Origin: Sepiola atlantica
Lineage: Eukaryota > Mollusca > Cephalopoda > Sepiida > Sepiolidae
Length of the DNA: 64,000 nt
Direction of reading: 5' to 3'
NCBI GenBank assembly: GCA_963556195.1
Contig: OY744522.1
Location: 42,789,763 to 42,853,762 of the forward strand
In this document: one piece after another, positions 28,677-38,885 of the stretch
Layout of the letters: every line of letters starts with the position of its first letter
Numbering within the stretch: position 1 is the stretch's first letter
Notes under the pieces: model-generated
What the model saw: the letters and a program-made list of their open reading frames with translations, nothing else
What the model was told of the DNA's origin: nothing
The model's database searches: none
Made by a program: the position numbers and the translations under genes

Positions 28677-28985
28677 ATCATTTTTACGATTTTACCTACG
28701 TGAGTCGTCGTTTCAAGTTCATGGCTCTCATCAGCGTAAGGAAATAACAATCATAGGGCGCGAACCCAGTCACCACAGAAACCTAGAATCTGTAAGCGTT
28801 CACTTAGTCGCATTAGGCCACGAGAGATTGTGACTTTTTAACGGATAAATTAAGTTATATTTACACTTGAAGCGGCGAGCATTACTATCTAAATATTCGA
28901 TAGTACTCAACGACAGTATCGGAGCGATGCACCGACGCTTTTATGTACATGTTTATTTTAAATTCTTCCGACAGTGCTCGACTTT
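28670..28985 (-). mobile_element. tRNA-like plus hammerhead SINE-like element, copy A
   Basis: In minus orientation there are about 150 bp of leader (28,985-28,834), a tRNA-like block (28,833-28,746), a hammerhead-like motif (28,742-28,694), then (TA)n. The tRNA-like block has GTGGCCTAATGCGAC in the A-box position and GGGTTCGCGCCC in the B-box position. Its ends CAATC/GATTG can pair like an acceptor stem. A second copy with all three parts is at 34,690-35,030. Internal A and B boxes are what polymerase III uses in tRNA-derived SINEs. Transcription here is inferred, not shown. Confidence 0.65.
28694..28742 (-). ncRNA. hammerhead-like motif, CTGATGA core
   Basis: CTGATGA (28,734-28,728) and GAAAC (28,714-28,710) are intact on the minus strand. 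CCTTACG and CGTAGG flank it and could form stem I. The expected GTC site reads ACTC, so cleavage activity is doubtful in this copy. Confidence 0.42.
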
Positions 28986-29007
28986 AAATTTTAGTTGAAT
29001 ATATATA

Positions 29008-29009
29008 TA

Positions 29010-29084
<75 letters not shown>
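29008..29084. repeat. (TTA)n microsatellite
   Basis: About 25 TTA units after a short TA run. Confidence 0.96.
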
Positions 29085-29245
29085 CATTTTATGTATACAC
29101 ATATAATATTATAAGGTGATATATTGTAAAGATATTCCCTATTAAGTTAAACAGTGTCAATAATTAAGTAGATATTAGCAGTAAAGTATGAACATATATA
29201 TATGGAATTAAGCTACACAGAGGCGTCCGCGTTTGATTTTCGCAT
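29085..29245 (+). repeat. dispersed repeat shared with 48,095-48,262
   Basis: Both copies share ATAAGG.GATAT, a TGAA.ATAT patch and AAGCTACACAGAGGC at matching spacing. The copy is too diverged to classify. Confidence 0.55.
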
Positions 29246-29586
29246 AGAATCATAAGGCTATGTGAACAGATATGTTGTTATATATTTATATATGCAGTCG
29301 GAGAAATTTTTCTTTTGGTTTTATTATTTTTGACAAAAGGAAGTCTCTTTTCCCGAAATATTAAATAATGATTGTTTAATCACCCGGATATCACACAAAC
29401 AGCTAAAAACCTTCTTGCTGTTATGTAAGATTTTAGGAAAAATAAATAGTAAGTCATATTTCGTATTCGATTTATTGTTTTTGTTCCTTACAACTTGCAT
29501 CTTACCCGGAATTTGCATTTCCCACAGCCTTTCAAAAACATACTACTACTATACCCAGCAATGCTTCAAGCAAACTACCATTCTCT

Positions 29587-29587
<1 letters not shown>
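29246..29587. other. no feature recognised
   Basis: AT-rich sequence. Short frames on both strands are unrecognised. Confidence 0.4.

Positions 29588-29666
<79 letters not shown>
29588..29666. repeat. (TA)n then (TG)n
   Basis: About 20 TA units followed by about 19 TG units. Confidence 0.97.
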
Positions 29667-29667
<1 letters not shown>

Positions 29668-30209
29668 TAATCCGCTGTGTTATGGTCGGTCAAGAGTGAA
29701 AATAAAAACTAATATCTGGTTATCTGATAATATACATCTTGAGGAGTTTGTTTTCTTACCGGAACAAGGTCAAAAGGCAACAATGTTGTTGGCGGTGGGG
29801 TTGCGTAGAGGAGTGGAGGCGGGGTTTGGCCATTTCTCTAGTTCTTGTGGCAGTTGTAGAAAAAAAGGGGGTGCGGGAGTAGGACGGCAATTGAAAACTT
29901 ACCAAAGACTTGATCTTATCTATCTCAACAATTCGGCTTGTTCCCACAACGCTTCGCATTTAGAACTGTTTACGTAAAAGACATGGCACGCCATTTCTAA
30001 AAAAAAGTTGTATTTTTTTAAATTGCTGAAAACAAATTCAAAGGTGAAGAGAAAAAGTCGACCGAGGAATCTTTGCCAGTTTATATTTATATAAGTATAA
30101 ACACGGCCTCTTGCTTTTCGAGCCGTTATAAGAATGAGTTGTGTAAGTAAATGTTTACTTATAGGAGATGAGCGTTATAAAGTAAAAAATACAAATCTCA
30201 TGAATTAAT
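29667..30209. other. no gene recognised
   Basis: Locally GC-richer near 29,780-29,900, with frames on both strands (67 codons minus) but no recognisable domain. Confidence 0.4.
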
Positions 30210-30268
<59 letters not shown>

Positions 30269-30281
30269 TATATATATATAT

Positions 30282-30338
<57 letters not shown>
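30210..30338. repeat. (TA)n microsatellite
   Basis: Long TA run with two GATA interruptions. A poly-A of 17 follows near 30,381. Confidence 0.96.
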
Positions 30339-30340
<2 letters not shown>

Positions 30341-30487
30341 ATATATAGTCTTGGAAGTTTCTCAACCATTAAAACTATATTAAAAAAAAAAAAAAAAATT
30401 AAGTCCCAAGTCGTTCAGTGGAAAATCACTCATGTAAGTAAATTTAACTTTTTCAGTTATTATATTAGTTTGCTTCTAACATTATTT

Positions 30488-30524
30488 AAGTGATCATCAG
30501 TTGTTTACCCTAAAAAACTGTTTC

Positions 30525-30528
<4 letters not shown>
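30488..30528. repeat. short repeat shared with 34,455-34,485
   Basis: GATCATCAGTTGTTTACC...AAAACTGTTT on this strand matches AAACAGTTTTCATGGTAAACAACTGACGATC near 34,457 in inverse orientation. Both copies abut TA arrays. Confidence 0.5.
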
Positions 30529-30529
<1 letters not shown>

Positions 30530-30610
<81 letters not shown>

Positions 30611-30719
30611 ATATATATGATATATATATATAGAGAGAGATATGATATGTATATAATATATATAAAGATACATATATATATATATACAATTTAATACTAT
30701 ATATAAATATTATTTCATG

Positions 30720-30766
<47 letters not shown>
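30530..30766. repeat. (TA)n, (GA)n and GATA-rich complex
   Basis: TA run, then (GA)n near 30,572-30,604, then mixed GATATA and a further TA run. Confidence 0.95.
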
Positions 30767-30768
<2 letters not shown>

Positions 30769-31009
30769 TCTAATATTATATATAAAAAGATATGAAATAA
30801 CTATAAAATCGTTTCATGTGAAAAATGTCTCGTCATTATTTTTGTCTCGACATTTTATGTCATATTGTCAAATATTTACCCTCTCATATAGAAATGTGTA
30901 CAAGTATTAAAACAAATTAAAAGCGTGTTAAGAAGGTACTGCAACATTTTATTTTTGGTGCAAACATATACAAGGATACAAAAACGACGTAAAATGATTT
31001 TTTTAAAAA

Positions 31010-31350
31010 TCAGAATTTATTTAAAACGATTACTATTTTCTGATAAATGTCTTGTTTGTAATCTGCATCGAAGACAGCTGTAGCAACAGTACGCAGCATT
31101 TCATGGGTAATGTCTTCCATTGTTCTAGGTAGCGAGGTTTTTTTTAAAATTCGGAACAGAGTTGTGAACTTTTCAGGTAGCTCTTGCTTCAAGTATTGAA
31201 CACACAGAAAGTCTATTGAATTAAAATCCGGAGAATATGGAGGTCACATCTCTTTGGAGCGAAACCTTGGCAAATGCCCCAGGCTTGCGTGACATTCGCG
31301 GTCTTTGCAGAGAAGCAATCCTGATGGAAGGCCCATATTTGATCTATACG
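31010..31350 (-). pseudogene. Tc1/mariner-superfamily transposase, C-terminal relic
   Basis: Translation across frameshifts on the minus strand gives DQIWAFHQDCFSAKTANVTQ, then EM-stop-PPYSPDFNSIDF near 31,245, and then QYLKQELPEKFTTLFRIL and EDITHEMLRTVA down to 31,010. The block HQD..., WPPYSPDxNPxD, then LK/LE is the catalytic C-terminal half of DDE/D transposases of this superfamily. The Trp before PPYSPD is a stop here. Frameshifts and the missing N-terminal DNA-binding half make it dead. Confidence 0.68.
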
Positions 31351-31354
31351 CGAT

Positions 31355-31934
31355 TGAATAATACAGGATTTCCCAAAACTAAGGAATGGGTGTTCAATGC
31401 ATAGCTTTTATTTTACTCCAATATATTGTCGAACTATAATGTGGTACTATAGAGTGCCCCCCACACTCAGTCGGCACCGTTGAAAAATAACGAGGCAGTA
31501 GATAAGCAAACGACAATAAAAAGACCGACGAACCCCGTAGTGGCGCCCTGACAATTAGTTGGTAGCTTCTGGGTGGCCGGAGAGCAATAAGCTGAACAAA
31601 AGCGGATATGGTCATTTCCGGTTGTCATCTAGGGCTGACTTAGAATAAGACCGGACATTTAGGATTTCCAGTTTAAGGTAAATATAGTTGGAGGATTGGC
31701 TGTTGAGAATTTAGATAGGTTAAAGGAGATCACAGAGAGAGTTGGAGAGTCAACGACGGGAGAAGGGTCACAGCGTCGGACAAAATAGATTGTCACTTGG
31801 GCTGACACAACCGGACAACGCTCAACAGACAGCGTTTGAGGTTCTTAGCTGCGACGGCATCGCACCCACGCCGTGAAAACCCTCTTGTGTTGATTTTACT
31901 GTAGTCCGAACATTGGAACGACCATCGGACTACA
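31355..31934 (-). mobile_element. possible solo LTR
   Basis: On the minus strand the interval begins TGTAGTCCGA, where a 10-bp inverted repeat lies at 31,925-31,934/31,900-31,909. It contains AATAAA near 31,410, ends in CA at 31,355, and interrupts the transposase relic. No target duplication or second LTR is visible. A 73-codon frame inside (31615-31394) is unrecognised. Confidence 0.25.
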
Positions 31935-33105
31935 ATAAGTATAATGAAAAAGTACTGGTCAATACTGTGTCAAAAGTTCATTTATAAAAGAAAATTATGG
32001 TTTACTAGATAAATTCAGTAAACAACGCATTTTGAAGTGGTTCTTTTGAATACTCAGTGTCATACTAACACAGGAGCAATGATCCTTTAGCGGGTCTTTT
32101 TATCGTTTCAATTGTCGTATGGCACAGAGTTCATATTTGCACAACAACACCTAACAAGATCAACTTTCATCTTCACAGCCATAGTAGCTGTGATACTTTA
32201 GCCTCCTTATTTTGCACTAGAAAACTAAAAAAAAAAAACTGTGAATCATGTCTAAAGGATATTTTATCTCAAATACACACATGCAGCTGTGAAAACTACA
32301 TTGAAGCAAAAGATTAACATAAAAACAAGGGAAAATGCGCATCGAAATAAAAACGATACACTATTTTACACATAAGAAACAAATAAGAAATACACGATGA
32401 TTAATAGTCATAACAGCGATAGCAGATATATTCGAGACAAAAAATTTTTTTTTAAGACCACGTGATTGCCAAAGTATAATAAGTATGATCTCTAGAAATA
32501 TTTAATATATTTCTGTAAGCAACAAAGCTGTACGTTATCGTATGTTTAAATATTGCATTCAATTTAAATGTATAACGGTTTTCGTTTCCGCGCTGGCACT
32601 TTTAGAGGCTAAATACATTTCGCTGATTAACCACGGTGGACGAATGAAAAACGAAATGACTTCTTCTCTTCACGAGCCAAATCTCAAAAGGGAATAGTAT
32701 CCTTTCCACTGTATCATTTCGCCTCCGGTGACTGACCTGTTACTGATCGAATAACCACCCGGGTGTACAGACTTCTACCTTATTTTAATTGTCAAGCTAC
32801 ATATACCACTAAGTAATTACCTATCCTATGTTGATGCATTTATATTATCAGACGTTGTAATTCTATCTAAAGGGATTTTTTTATCTACCTTTTTGATTTA
32901 TACTTACGATCTATTTTATAGTCAATAAGTTGTTAGGTTTCGATATTTCGGCATTGTGGTTTGCGCAGGACCTCCTCAAAATGCACGTAGAGCCATCCAC
33001 GGTTGGTATCTAAAAAGAAAATGAACAATTCAAAATTTTGAATCAATACACAGTACATTCATAAAATTTAACACATTTTAGAATTAAACTACTTGGATTT
33101 GAAAT
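31935..33105. other. no gene recognised
   Basis: AT-rich, apparently low-copy sequence without frames or repeats I can support. Confidence 0.45.
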
Positions 33106-33107
33106 TC

Positions 33108-33640
33108 CTATACTTCAGGGTATTTCCGTTTAGGTGGTACACGTGCAGTAAGTTCATCGAAGTACATTCCGTGGACGTACGTGTAAAACAAGCACGTACA
33201 TGTATCACTGCGTCGATGCGACATCGGCTGAAGCTTGACAGCCGGTGCGAGACCAATTACGTTAGAAATTCTTATTTTGCACCCTGTCCAAGATGGGCAG
33301 GCTAGTAGCAACAATATTCCATTCATGGACGAATGGTGGTTATACATAGATATAGTATACTGGAAAGTGTGAAAAATTTTCTAGCCAAGTAGTTGGAGGC
33401 TACCTTCTATGTGGACAAGGTTTGATGTATCTTTTATACCCTTATTCAAGCTCTTGTTTCTGGAGAATGTTAGGCCGGGGAGTTTGAACGTTTGACTCTC
33501 GGGAAGGATTATATCGGATCTGACAATCGGTAGTTGGAAAGAGTTCTCATAGTTGTTGAAGGAAAGACGCTTTGTCTTTTTAGTATTGAATGTAACCATC
33601 CATTTTGTTTCCATTCAACTCCAGAGTGAAGGACATCTGA
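33108..33640 (-). pseudogene. non-LTR retrotransposon, reverse transcriptase C-terminal fragment, copy 1
   Basis: The minus strand encodes KWMVTFNTKKTKRLSFNNYE, then SFQLPIV and FKLPGLTFS at 33,614-33,460. A downstream piece contains YVHGMYFDELTARVPPKRKY near 33,180-33,120. The pattern W-x2-TFN-x2-KTK-x-LSFN...LG is, from family knowledge, the region after the reverse transcriptase palm in Jockey/CR1-like LINEs. The middle is deleted relative to the copy at 45,000-45,870. Confidence 0.72.
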
Positions 33641-34081
33641 CATGTTGAAAAATGTATTGACTAATTGTTTAAATGGACATTTGGTATCGTGCTTTTAACA
33701 ACTCTCTACAGGAAAGTGGTTTAGTCCCCAAGAACATCCATGCTGACATGGTTATCACATTATTGGATAAACAGTGTAACAGTTGACAGCTGGTTTTGCT
33801 AACATAACGTTGTCAAATGTTATGTGCCAGAACTCCGTAATATCTTTAAAGGGGTAACGGCCCCGAGAAGTCTAAAATAACTAAAGAATTAAATTCCAAC
33901 GAAAAATGTGAGTCTCATGCTGTTATTTATGCATGTTATTAAGATCAACAGTATAAAAATTACGAATTAAACTCTCTGAACTGTCTTTTTCTGAAAACCT
34001 TTACTTTTGAAATGCTGAGATGATGTCGCAGAATTATTTTGTTTAATTCATATCTTCAAATATTCATTCATTTGTGTTTGG
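33641..34081. other. no gene recognised
   Basis: AT-rich sequence. Nothing supported. Confidence 0.45.
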
Positions 34082-34378
34082 TTTAGTTGTTTTGTTTTAC
34101 GGTATATCGACCTTTTCCGGTTATTTAATGCCGAATCAGGTCATTTTGGTAACAGTTTTTATGCTTTAAATTCTTTACATCTTCAAACATTTATTCATGG
34201 TGTTTGGTTTGGTTGTTATTTTTAGAGGAAAATAGTTGGTATTGTGTTTACCTTTGTAGAACATGATTGGGATTTACAACGTGAAAGGAAAGACAATAAC
34301 ATCAATGTTTAGTGCATTTTCGTCAAGTAGCCGGTATCTTCAGACAGCCGGGTCTGGTAGCACCAGTAGCTATTATTA

Positions 34379-34380
<2 letters not shown>
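34082..34380 (+). repeat. dispersed repeat shared with 54,110-54,600, internally shorter
   Basis: Starts with TTTTGTTTTACGGTATATCG and GGTTATTTAATGCCGAATC, and ends near CTGGTAGCACCAGTAG. The 54.1 kb copy has the same ends but about 190 bp more inside. No coding capacity. Confidence 0.7.
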
Positions 34381-34455
<75 letters not shown>

Positions 34456-34456
34456 A
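34381..34456. repeat. (TA)n microsatellite
   Basis: TA run with one TTTA break. Confidence 0.96.
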
Positions 34457-34640
34457 AACAGTTTTCATGGTAAACAACTGACGATCCCTTATATAAAAAA
34501 TATATATAAAAATATATTTATATTAGAGTAAATTCTTGGAAGTTAACTAATATAGTGATTGCAGTAGATTGATTGACTTACTAGACCAAAATCTTTCAAC
34601 AAACATTTTTTTTTCAGTTTTGAAGGTTAAAACCACTTCC

Positions 34641-34645
<5 letters not shown>

Positions 34646-34682
<37 letters not shown>
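34646..34682. repeat. (TA)n microsatellite
   Basis: TA run abutting the second tRNA-like/hammerhead element. Confidence 0.95.
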
Positions 34683-34684
<2 letters not shown>

Positions 34685-34689
34685 TATTA

Positions 34690-35030
34690 CACTATACTAT
34701 TTTAATATTTGTCTTACGTACGACATTGGTTCGAGCTTACGGCTCTCCTCAGCGCAGAGAAATAACAATTTAAGACAGTCACAGGGCGTGAACCTGGTTC
34801 ACGAGGATACCTTGAATCTGTAAGCGTTCACTTTGTCCTTAGAGCTACGAAATATTGTCACATCATTACTGAGAAATTAAGTGATATTTACACTGAAAGC
34901 GATGAGTATAAATATCTAGACATACGATAGAACTAAACGACAGAGTCGGAGTTTTGCACTGGGGCCTCAGGTGAATGTCTATTCTTAATCTCTCCGATAG
35001 TACTCTCCTTGAAATAGTGTTTTTCTCAAA
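34690..35030 (-). mobile_element. tRNA-like plus hammerhead SINE-like element, copy B
   Basis: Same order as copy A: leader, tRNA-like block (34,862-34,765, with TAGCTCTAAGGAC and AGGTTCACGCCC as A and B box candidates), hammerhead-like motif, then (TA)n at its end. Divergence from copy A is roughly a quarter of bases by eye, so the two inserted independently or long ago. Confidence 0.65.
34711..34760 (-). ncRNA. hammerhead-like motif with intact stem II and GTC site
   Basis: CTGAGGA (34,752-34,746) is followed by a clean GAGC/GCTC stem II, then GAAC in place of GAAA, a short stem III and a GTC triplet (34,724-34,722). The A15.1 equivalent is mutated to C, so this copy is probably inactive. 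Confidence 0.42.
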
Positions 35031-35062
35031 TAGGGGCTTCTTATAATATTAAATAATATTTC

Positions 35063-35065
<3 letters not shown>

Positions 35066-35149
<84 letters not shown>

Positions 35150-35182
35150 CGTGTCTGTGTGTGTGTGTGTCTGTGTGTATGT
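35066..35182. repeat. (TA)n then (TG)n
   Basis: About 33 TA units followed by TG/CTGTG units. Confidence 0.96.
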
Positions 35183-35680
35183 ATAGCTTTTGAAAATTTT
35201 GTTATTAAAATAATTATTTCATCATGCATGTTTCCGAAAAACGAGGAAGAGTTGATATTTTCTGGTTCGGCTGTTGTTTTGAGTGAGTGGTCCGAGGAGA
35301 GTTTCAATCCCTTCATAATATTCATCACCATTCAACTTTGAATCTATCCATCTCATAAACCCTTATCTTCATGTTTTGCACTATCGCATATATTTATTTG
35401 ACTCGTGCATGCACATTATTCGACTTTATATGTATTATATTTCACAATTATCTACAAAGAAAGAGGCGTGATATTATCATGACTATTAAAGGCTTAATGT
35501 TACAATTTAAAAATAGAACCATTCATCAAAGTCCTTTGATCTTTTGTATACAAAGTTCGCGAAGAGTTAAAAGATAAACACGGAAAGATATAACCGTTAT
35601 CAAAACTTGAATTTTTTTTAGATGCATTGATATTATTCGAATAACCGGTAATACGACTTTTTTGTGGTATTTTATTTACT
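35183..35680. other. no gene recognised
   Basis: Frames of 68 codons at 35,135-35,341 and 35,371-35,577 have no recognisable domain. Confidence 0.4.
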
Positions 35681-35681
35681 C

Positions 35682-35940
35682 CTCTCCAGGAGTTAGGCTC
35701 AAGTCCAATTATCTTACTCCCACAAGTAAGATGTGACCCAAGGTCGGGTCGGGAAAGTGGGGTTTGAAAAGCCAGCGCCCGAGAAAGTGAGCACTCTGGC
35801 CATTTAAAAATTGCCTGGGCAGCCCGTCGGCATTCCCCGGTAGGGGCGCCTCAGGCAGTAAGCAATAAACTTACTCCTCCCCAAAGAGGGGAGGCGAAGC
35901 CTGAGAGTGTGCACCTACTAGAACTGCACAGGACAGAACA
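35682..35940 (+). mobile_element. dispersed GC-rich repeat family, second copy
   Basis: Matches 7,705-7,960 closely, with ACTCCCACAAGTAAGATGTG, CGGCATTCCCCGGTAGGGG and CTCCCCAAAGAGGGGAG shared. Its 3' part runs into a tandem expansion. Confidence 0.78.
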
Positions 35941-36137
35941 ACCGTACCACCGCACCTCCTAGAACTGCACAGGGCAGAACAACCGACAGACCGATTGAAT
36001 CAAGTCCCAAAGGGCAAGACGAGACCGACATAGATTTAACCGACAGACCGGTGGAATCAAGCCCCAAAGGGCAAGACGAGACCGACATAGGTTGAACCGA
36101 CAGACCGGTGGAATCAAGTCCCAAAGGACAAGACGAC
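35940..36137. repeat. 57-bp tandem repeat grown from the tail of the GC-rich element
   Basis: Units start at 35,981, 36,038 and 36,095 (partial) and read AACCGACAGACCGGTGGAAT, then CAAG..CCAAAGGGCAAGAC, then GAGACCGACATAG. The single-copy version of the unit is present in the 7.7 kb element (AGACCGGCGGAATCAAGC near 7,965). A minus-strand frame with a 19-residue repeat is its translation. Confidence 0.88.
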
Positions 36138-36243
36138 TATTTTGTGGTATTCGTCCAGCGTCGGGCACTGAAAGTGGAAGTTTAGAGGGAATACACATAC
36201 ACATACTGTCACCAGTCAGCATGTATACCTCCGTAAGGGGAGA

Positions 36244-36358
36244 TGACATAAGGCGCCTAGTGTTTCCAAGTGGTCAGCCATTTTGTACTGGTCAGGCTCA
36301 ACGTTGCTTAACCTCGGTGATCTAACGGGGAATGGTGTGTTAACGTAATTATGCCGTA
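36244..36358 (-). mobile_element. 5S rRNA-derived SINE head, copy 1
   Basis: The minus strand reads ACGGCATAATTACGTTAACA, then GATCACCGAGGTTAAGCAAC, then GTTGAGCCTGACCAGTAC and GGCTGACCACTTGG, in the same order and spacing as 5S ribosomal RNA. Substitutions and loss of terminal pairing show that it is not a functional gene. The 5S internal promoter (A box, intermediate element, C box) is what 5S-derived SINEs use for polymerase III. Confidence 0.75.
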
Positions 36359-36559
36359 TATGCTGATATCATTAGAAAACTATAATTTATTCAGTAAGTG
36401 CAACACACCCTTGGATGTAATCCTCGAAGGTTCGCGTCATCTTTCCCAAATAAACACCGTGTATCAGAAATAACAATGTTTAAAGTTGCCACAAAACATC
36501 TGATGTAAATCCTATATGACGATTAAATGTCATTTTACGCCACAAATGGCAAAACAAGG

Positions 36560-36900
36560 TCGGTAAATCAAAGTCAATATATTCTTTCAACAAATTCAAA
36601 AAATCTTGTAGAGATATCATTTTGTTGATCACATTGCCCGTGACATTTAGCTTCCTGGCTCTTCAGATCTCAATCTTTCAAACGACTATGTATGAACCGT
36701 AGTTGAGAAAATGGTTCATAAGAACCCTCATGGCACTACACAATTCATAAAAAGTATCATAGATAGAGTAATTACTCCGGTTGTGGAGCAACCGGTGGAA
36801 CAGTAGATTTGTTAGTTGAACAGTAGATTTGTTAGATGTATACACTCCATGAGGAGTTTGCTCAGAATCTCGGCAGAACGATAATATGGATGTAGACCAC
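36560..36900 (+). pseudogene. Tc1/mariner-like transposase C-terminal relic
   Basis: Plus-strand translation with stops gives LPGSSDLNLSNDYV near 36,650, then VVEKMVHKNPHGTTQFIKSI near 36,700, then RCIHSM near 36,840. From family knowledge, SPDLNPxDYxVW followed by an LK..VY.NPH..T-type helix region is a DDE transposase C-terminus. Stops replace W and other residues. A 21-bp duplication (AACAGTAGATTTGTTAG) lies near 36,809-36,838. The family assignment is tentative. Confidence 0.5.
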
Positions 36901-37660
36901 TTGCGGAACGAAGTACTTCCGTTAATTTTATAATACACAACTAAGTAGGCAACTCAGCGTTTGAACTTTTATGTTCCCTTTTCGCTCCCTTAAAAAATAA
37001 ATAAAACATAGCACATTACACTCCTTTTCATATCTACTAACTATATTCCAAATTTCATAAAACTCTAACCATTAGCATTTGAATCCACGAGTACATTTAT
37101 ATTTCAGTGTGGTCTTGCCACTTCGCATTAAACTAAATTAACTTAAATATAGCCCATATTACCCACTGTTATGTTTCTCCTGTTTTAAAAAAAATCTCAT
37201 CGTTTTGTTTTGCTGCGGATTGGGCATCTTACATGATGCCAGAGAATCGCTCGCTATTTCAGAGACTACAACAATATATCTTCCTAAGATCTTAACCTTC
37301 GCTTTAAGAACATTCTTTTGGATCTATCTTGCACTTAGTTCACCGGGTATATTCACCAGGTAGATTTTTAAGTGTATTTCATGAGCCCGATAGCTCCTAT
37401 GATTACTTGAATGATGGAGATCTCCCTAAGATTTTAGTTTATTTTTATGTCATGTATAATACCTTAGTATTTAGTGATCTTATTCCTCTCAGCTCTGTTT
37501 AAGCCAGCATCGTTAGAAACACTGACTTTAACTAGAGTTGCTACTTTCATGATGACAGGGCAATTAGTCTCGAAGTATACTCTACAGAAAAATATATATA
37601 ATATATAAACATATGCACAGGCCTAAATTTATATAGAGAAATATATAAATAGTATATTAC
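36901..37660. other. no gene recognised
   Basis: AT-rich sequence. Nothing supported. Confidence 0.45.
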
Positions 37661-37663
37661 TGT

Positions 37664-37775
37664 ATAGGCAGACACATAAGTTCACGAAGGTCACCGGAGT
37701 TAAGCGACGTTTAGCCTGGTACACACATAATGGGTGACCATTTGAGAATAGCAGACGCTGTATCTGGGAGAACGG
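37664..37775 (+). mobile_element. 5S rRNA-derived SINE head, copy 2, 5'-truncated
   Basis: GTCACCGGAGTTAAGCGACG, TTTAGCCTGGTACAC and TGGGTGACCATTTGAGAATA follow 5S rRNA order. The first third is badly eroded. Confidence 0.7.
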
Positions 37776-38015
37776 CACCACCTCACTGCAGAAGCAAACA
37801 TCGAAAAAAAAAGGTATTTCTTTCTGACCGGGATATACATGTGACTAGGGACCGTTTGTGAATTGAATATTCCATAAAAGCTTCCTTCTTACGGGAAAAG
37901 CCTGCTCAACTCGCCCAGAGAGAATTCCGTACCAAATAGACACGCATAGGCATACGAAAATTTGTATTCATGACAAATACTTGATTCTTGAATATAAGAC
38001 AAGAGCATTCATGAG
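37776..38015. other. no feature recognised
   Basis: Possibly the body of the preceding SINE, but unsupported. Confidence 0.35.
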
Positions 38016-38019
38016 CCTT

Positions 38020-38885
38020 TTATGCAAAAAAAATCCATAATAAGTCGTCCATAAGGTAATAGCATCCATCAGAAGTCCTCGGAGGTGTTAGAGTATTCAT
38101 AAGAAATCCACCATGGGGTAAGAGCGACAATAAGAAGACCACTATGAGGTAATAGCATCCATCAGAAGTCTTCCGAGAGGTAAGAGGATTCATAAGAAGT
38201 CTTCCATGGGGTAAGAGCATTCATAAGAAGTCCTCTATCGAGTAAGAGCATTCATAAGAAGTCCACGATGAGTTAAGAACAATTATAAGAAGGTTTCCAT
38301 GGGGTAACAGCATCTATAAGAAGTCCCTCATGGAAAGGATCATTCATAAGATGTCCTCCATGGGGTAAAACATCTATGTGAAGTCTATCAACGGGTAAGA
38401 GCATTAACAAGAAGTGCTTCATGGGGTATAAAACATTCATAAGAATTCCTCCATGGGGTAATAGCATTGATCAGAAGTCCTCTATGGGGTAAGAGACATC
38501 ATAAAAAGCCCTCCATGGGGTAATAGCAATCATGAGAAGTTCTCCATCGGGTAAAAGCATTCATAAGAAGTCCATCATGGGGCAAGAAGTACTCTATGGG
38601 ATAAGAGCATTCATAAGAAGTCCTCCATAGGGTATGATCAATCATAAGAAGTCTTCCATGGTGTAAGAGCATCTATAAGAAGTCCCTCATAGGGTAAGAG
38701 TAATCATAGGAAACCCACCATGGGGTAAGAGCATTTATAAGAAGTCCTTAATGGGGTATGAGAAATCATAAGAAGTTCTCCTTTGGGTAAGAGCATCTAT
38801 AAGAATTTCTTCCACGCGGTAAAAGCTTTCATAATTAGTAATCTATTCGGTAAGCGCATTCATAAGAAGTCCTCCATGTTGTTGA
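38020..38885. repeat. 31-bp minisatellite
   Basis: About 27 diverged units of the form GGGGTAAGAGCATTCATAAG, then AAGTCCTCCAT. Minus-strand frames of 64 to 66 codons are translations of the repeat. Confidence 0.93.

Noticed and set aside
28746..28833. Functional tRNA gene
   Set aside because: The A and B boxes and an acceptor-like pairing exist, but the cloverleaf is poor and the sequence is embedded in a repeat with a second diverged copy.
35918..36249. Minus-strand frame with a 19-residue repeat (GLDSTGLSV...)
   Set aside because: It is a translation of three copies of the 57-bp tandem unit, which is a multiple of three.
38020..38885. Regularly repeated short units suggesting a CRISPR array
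   Set aside because: There are no unique spacers between repeats, units are contiguous and diverged, and the genome is clearly eukaryotic.
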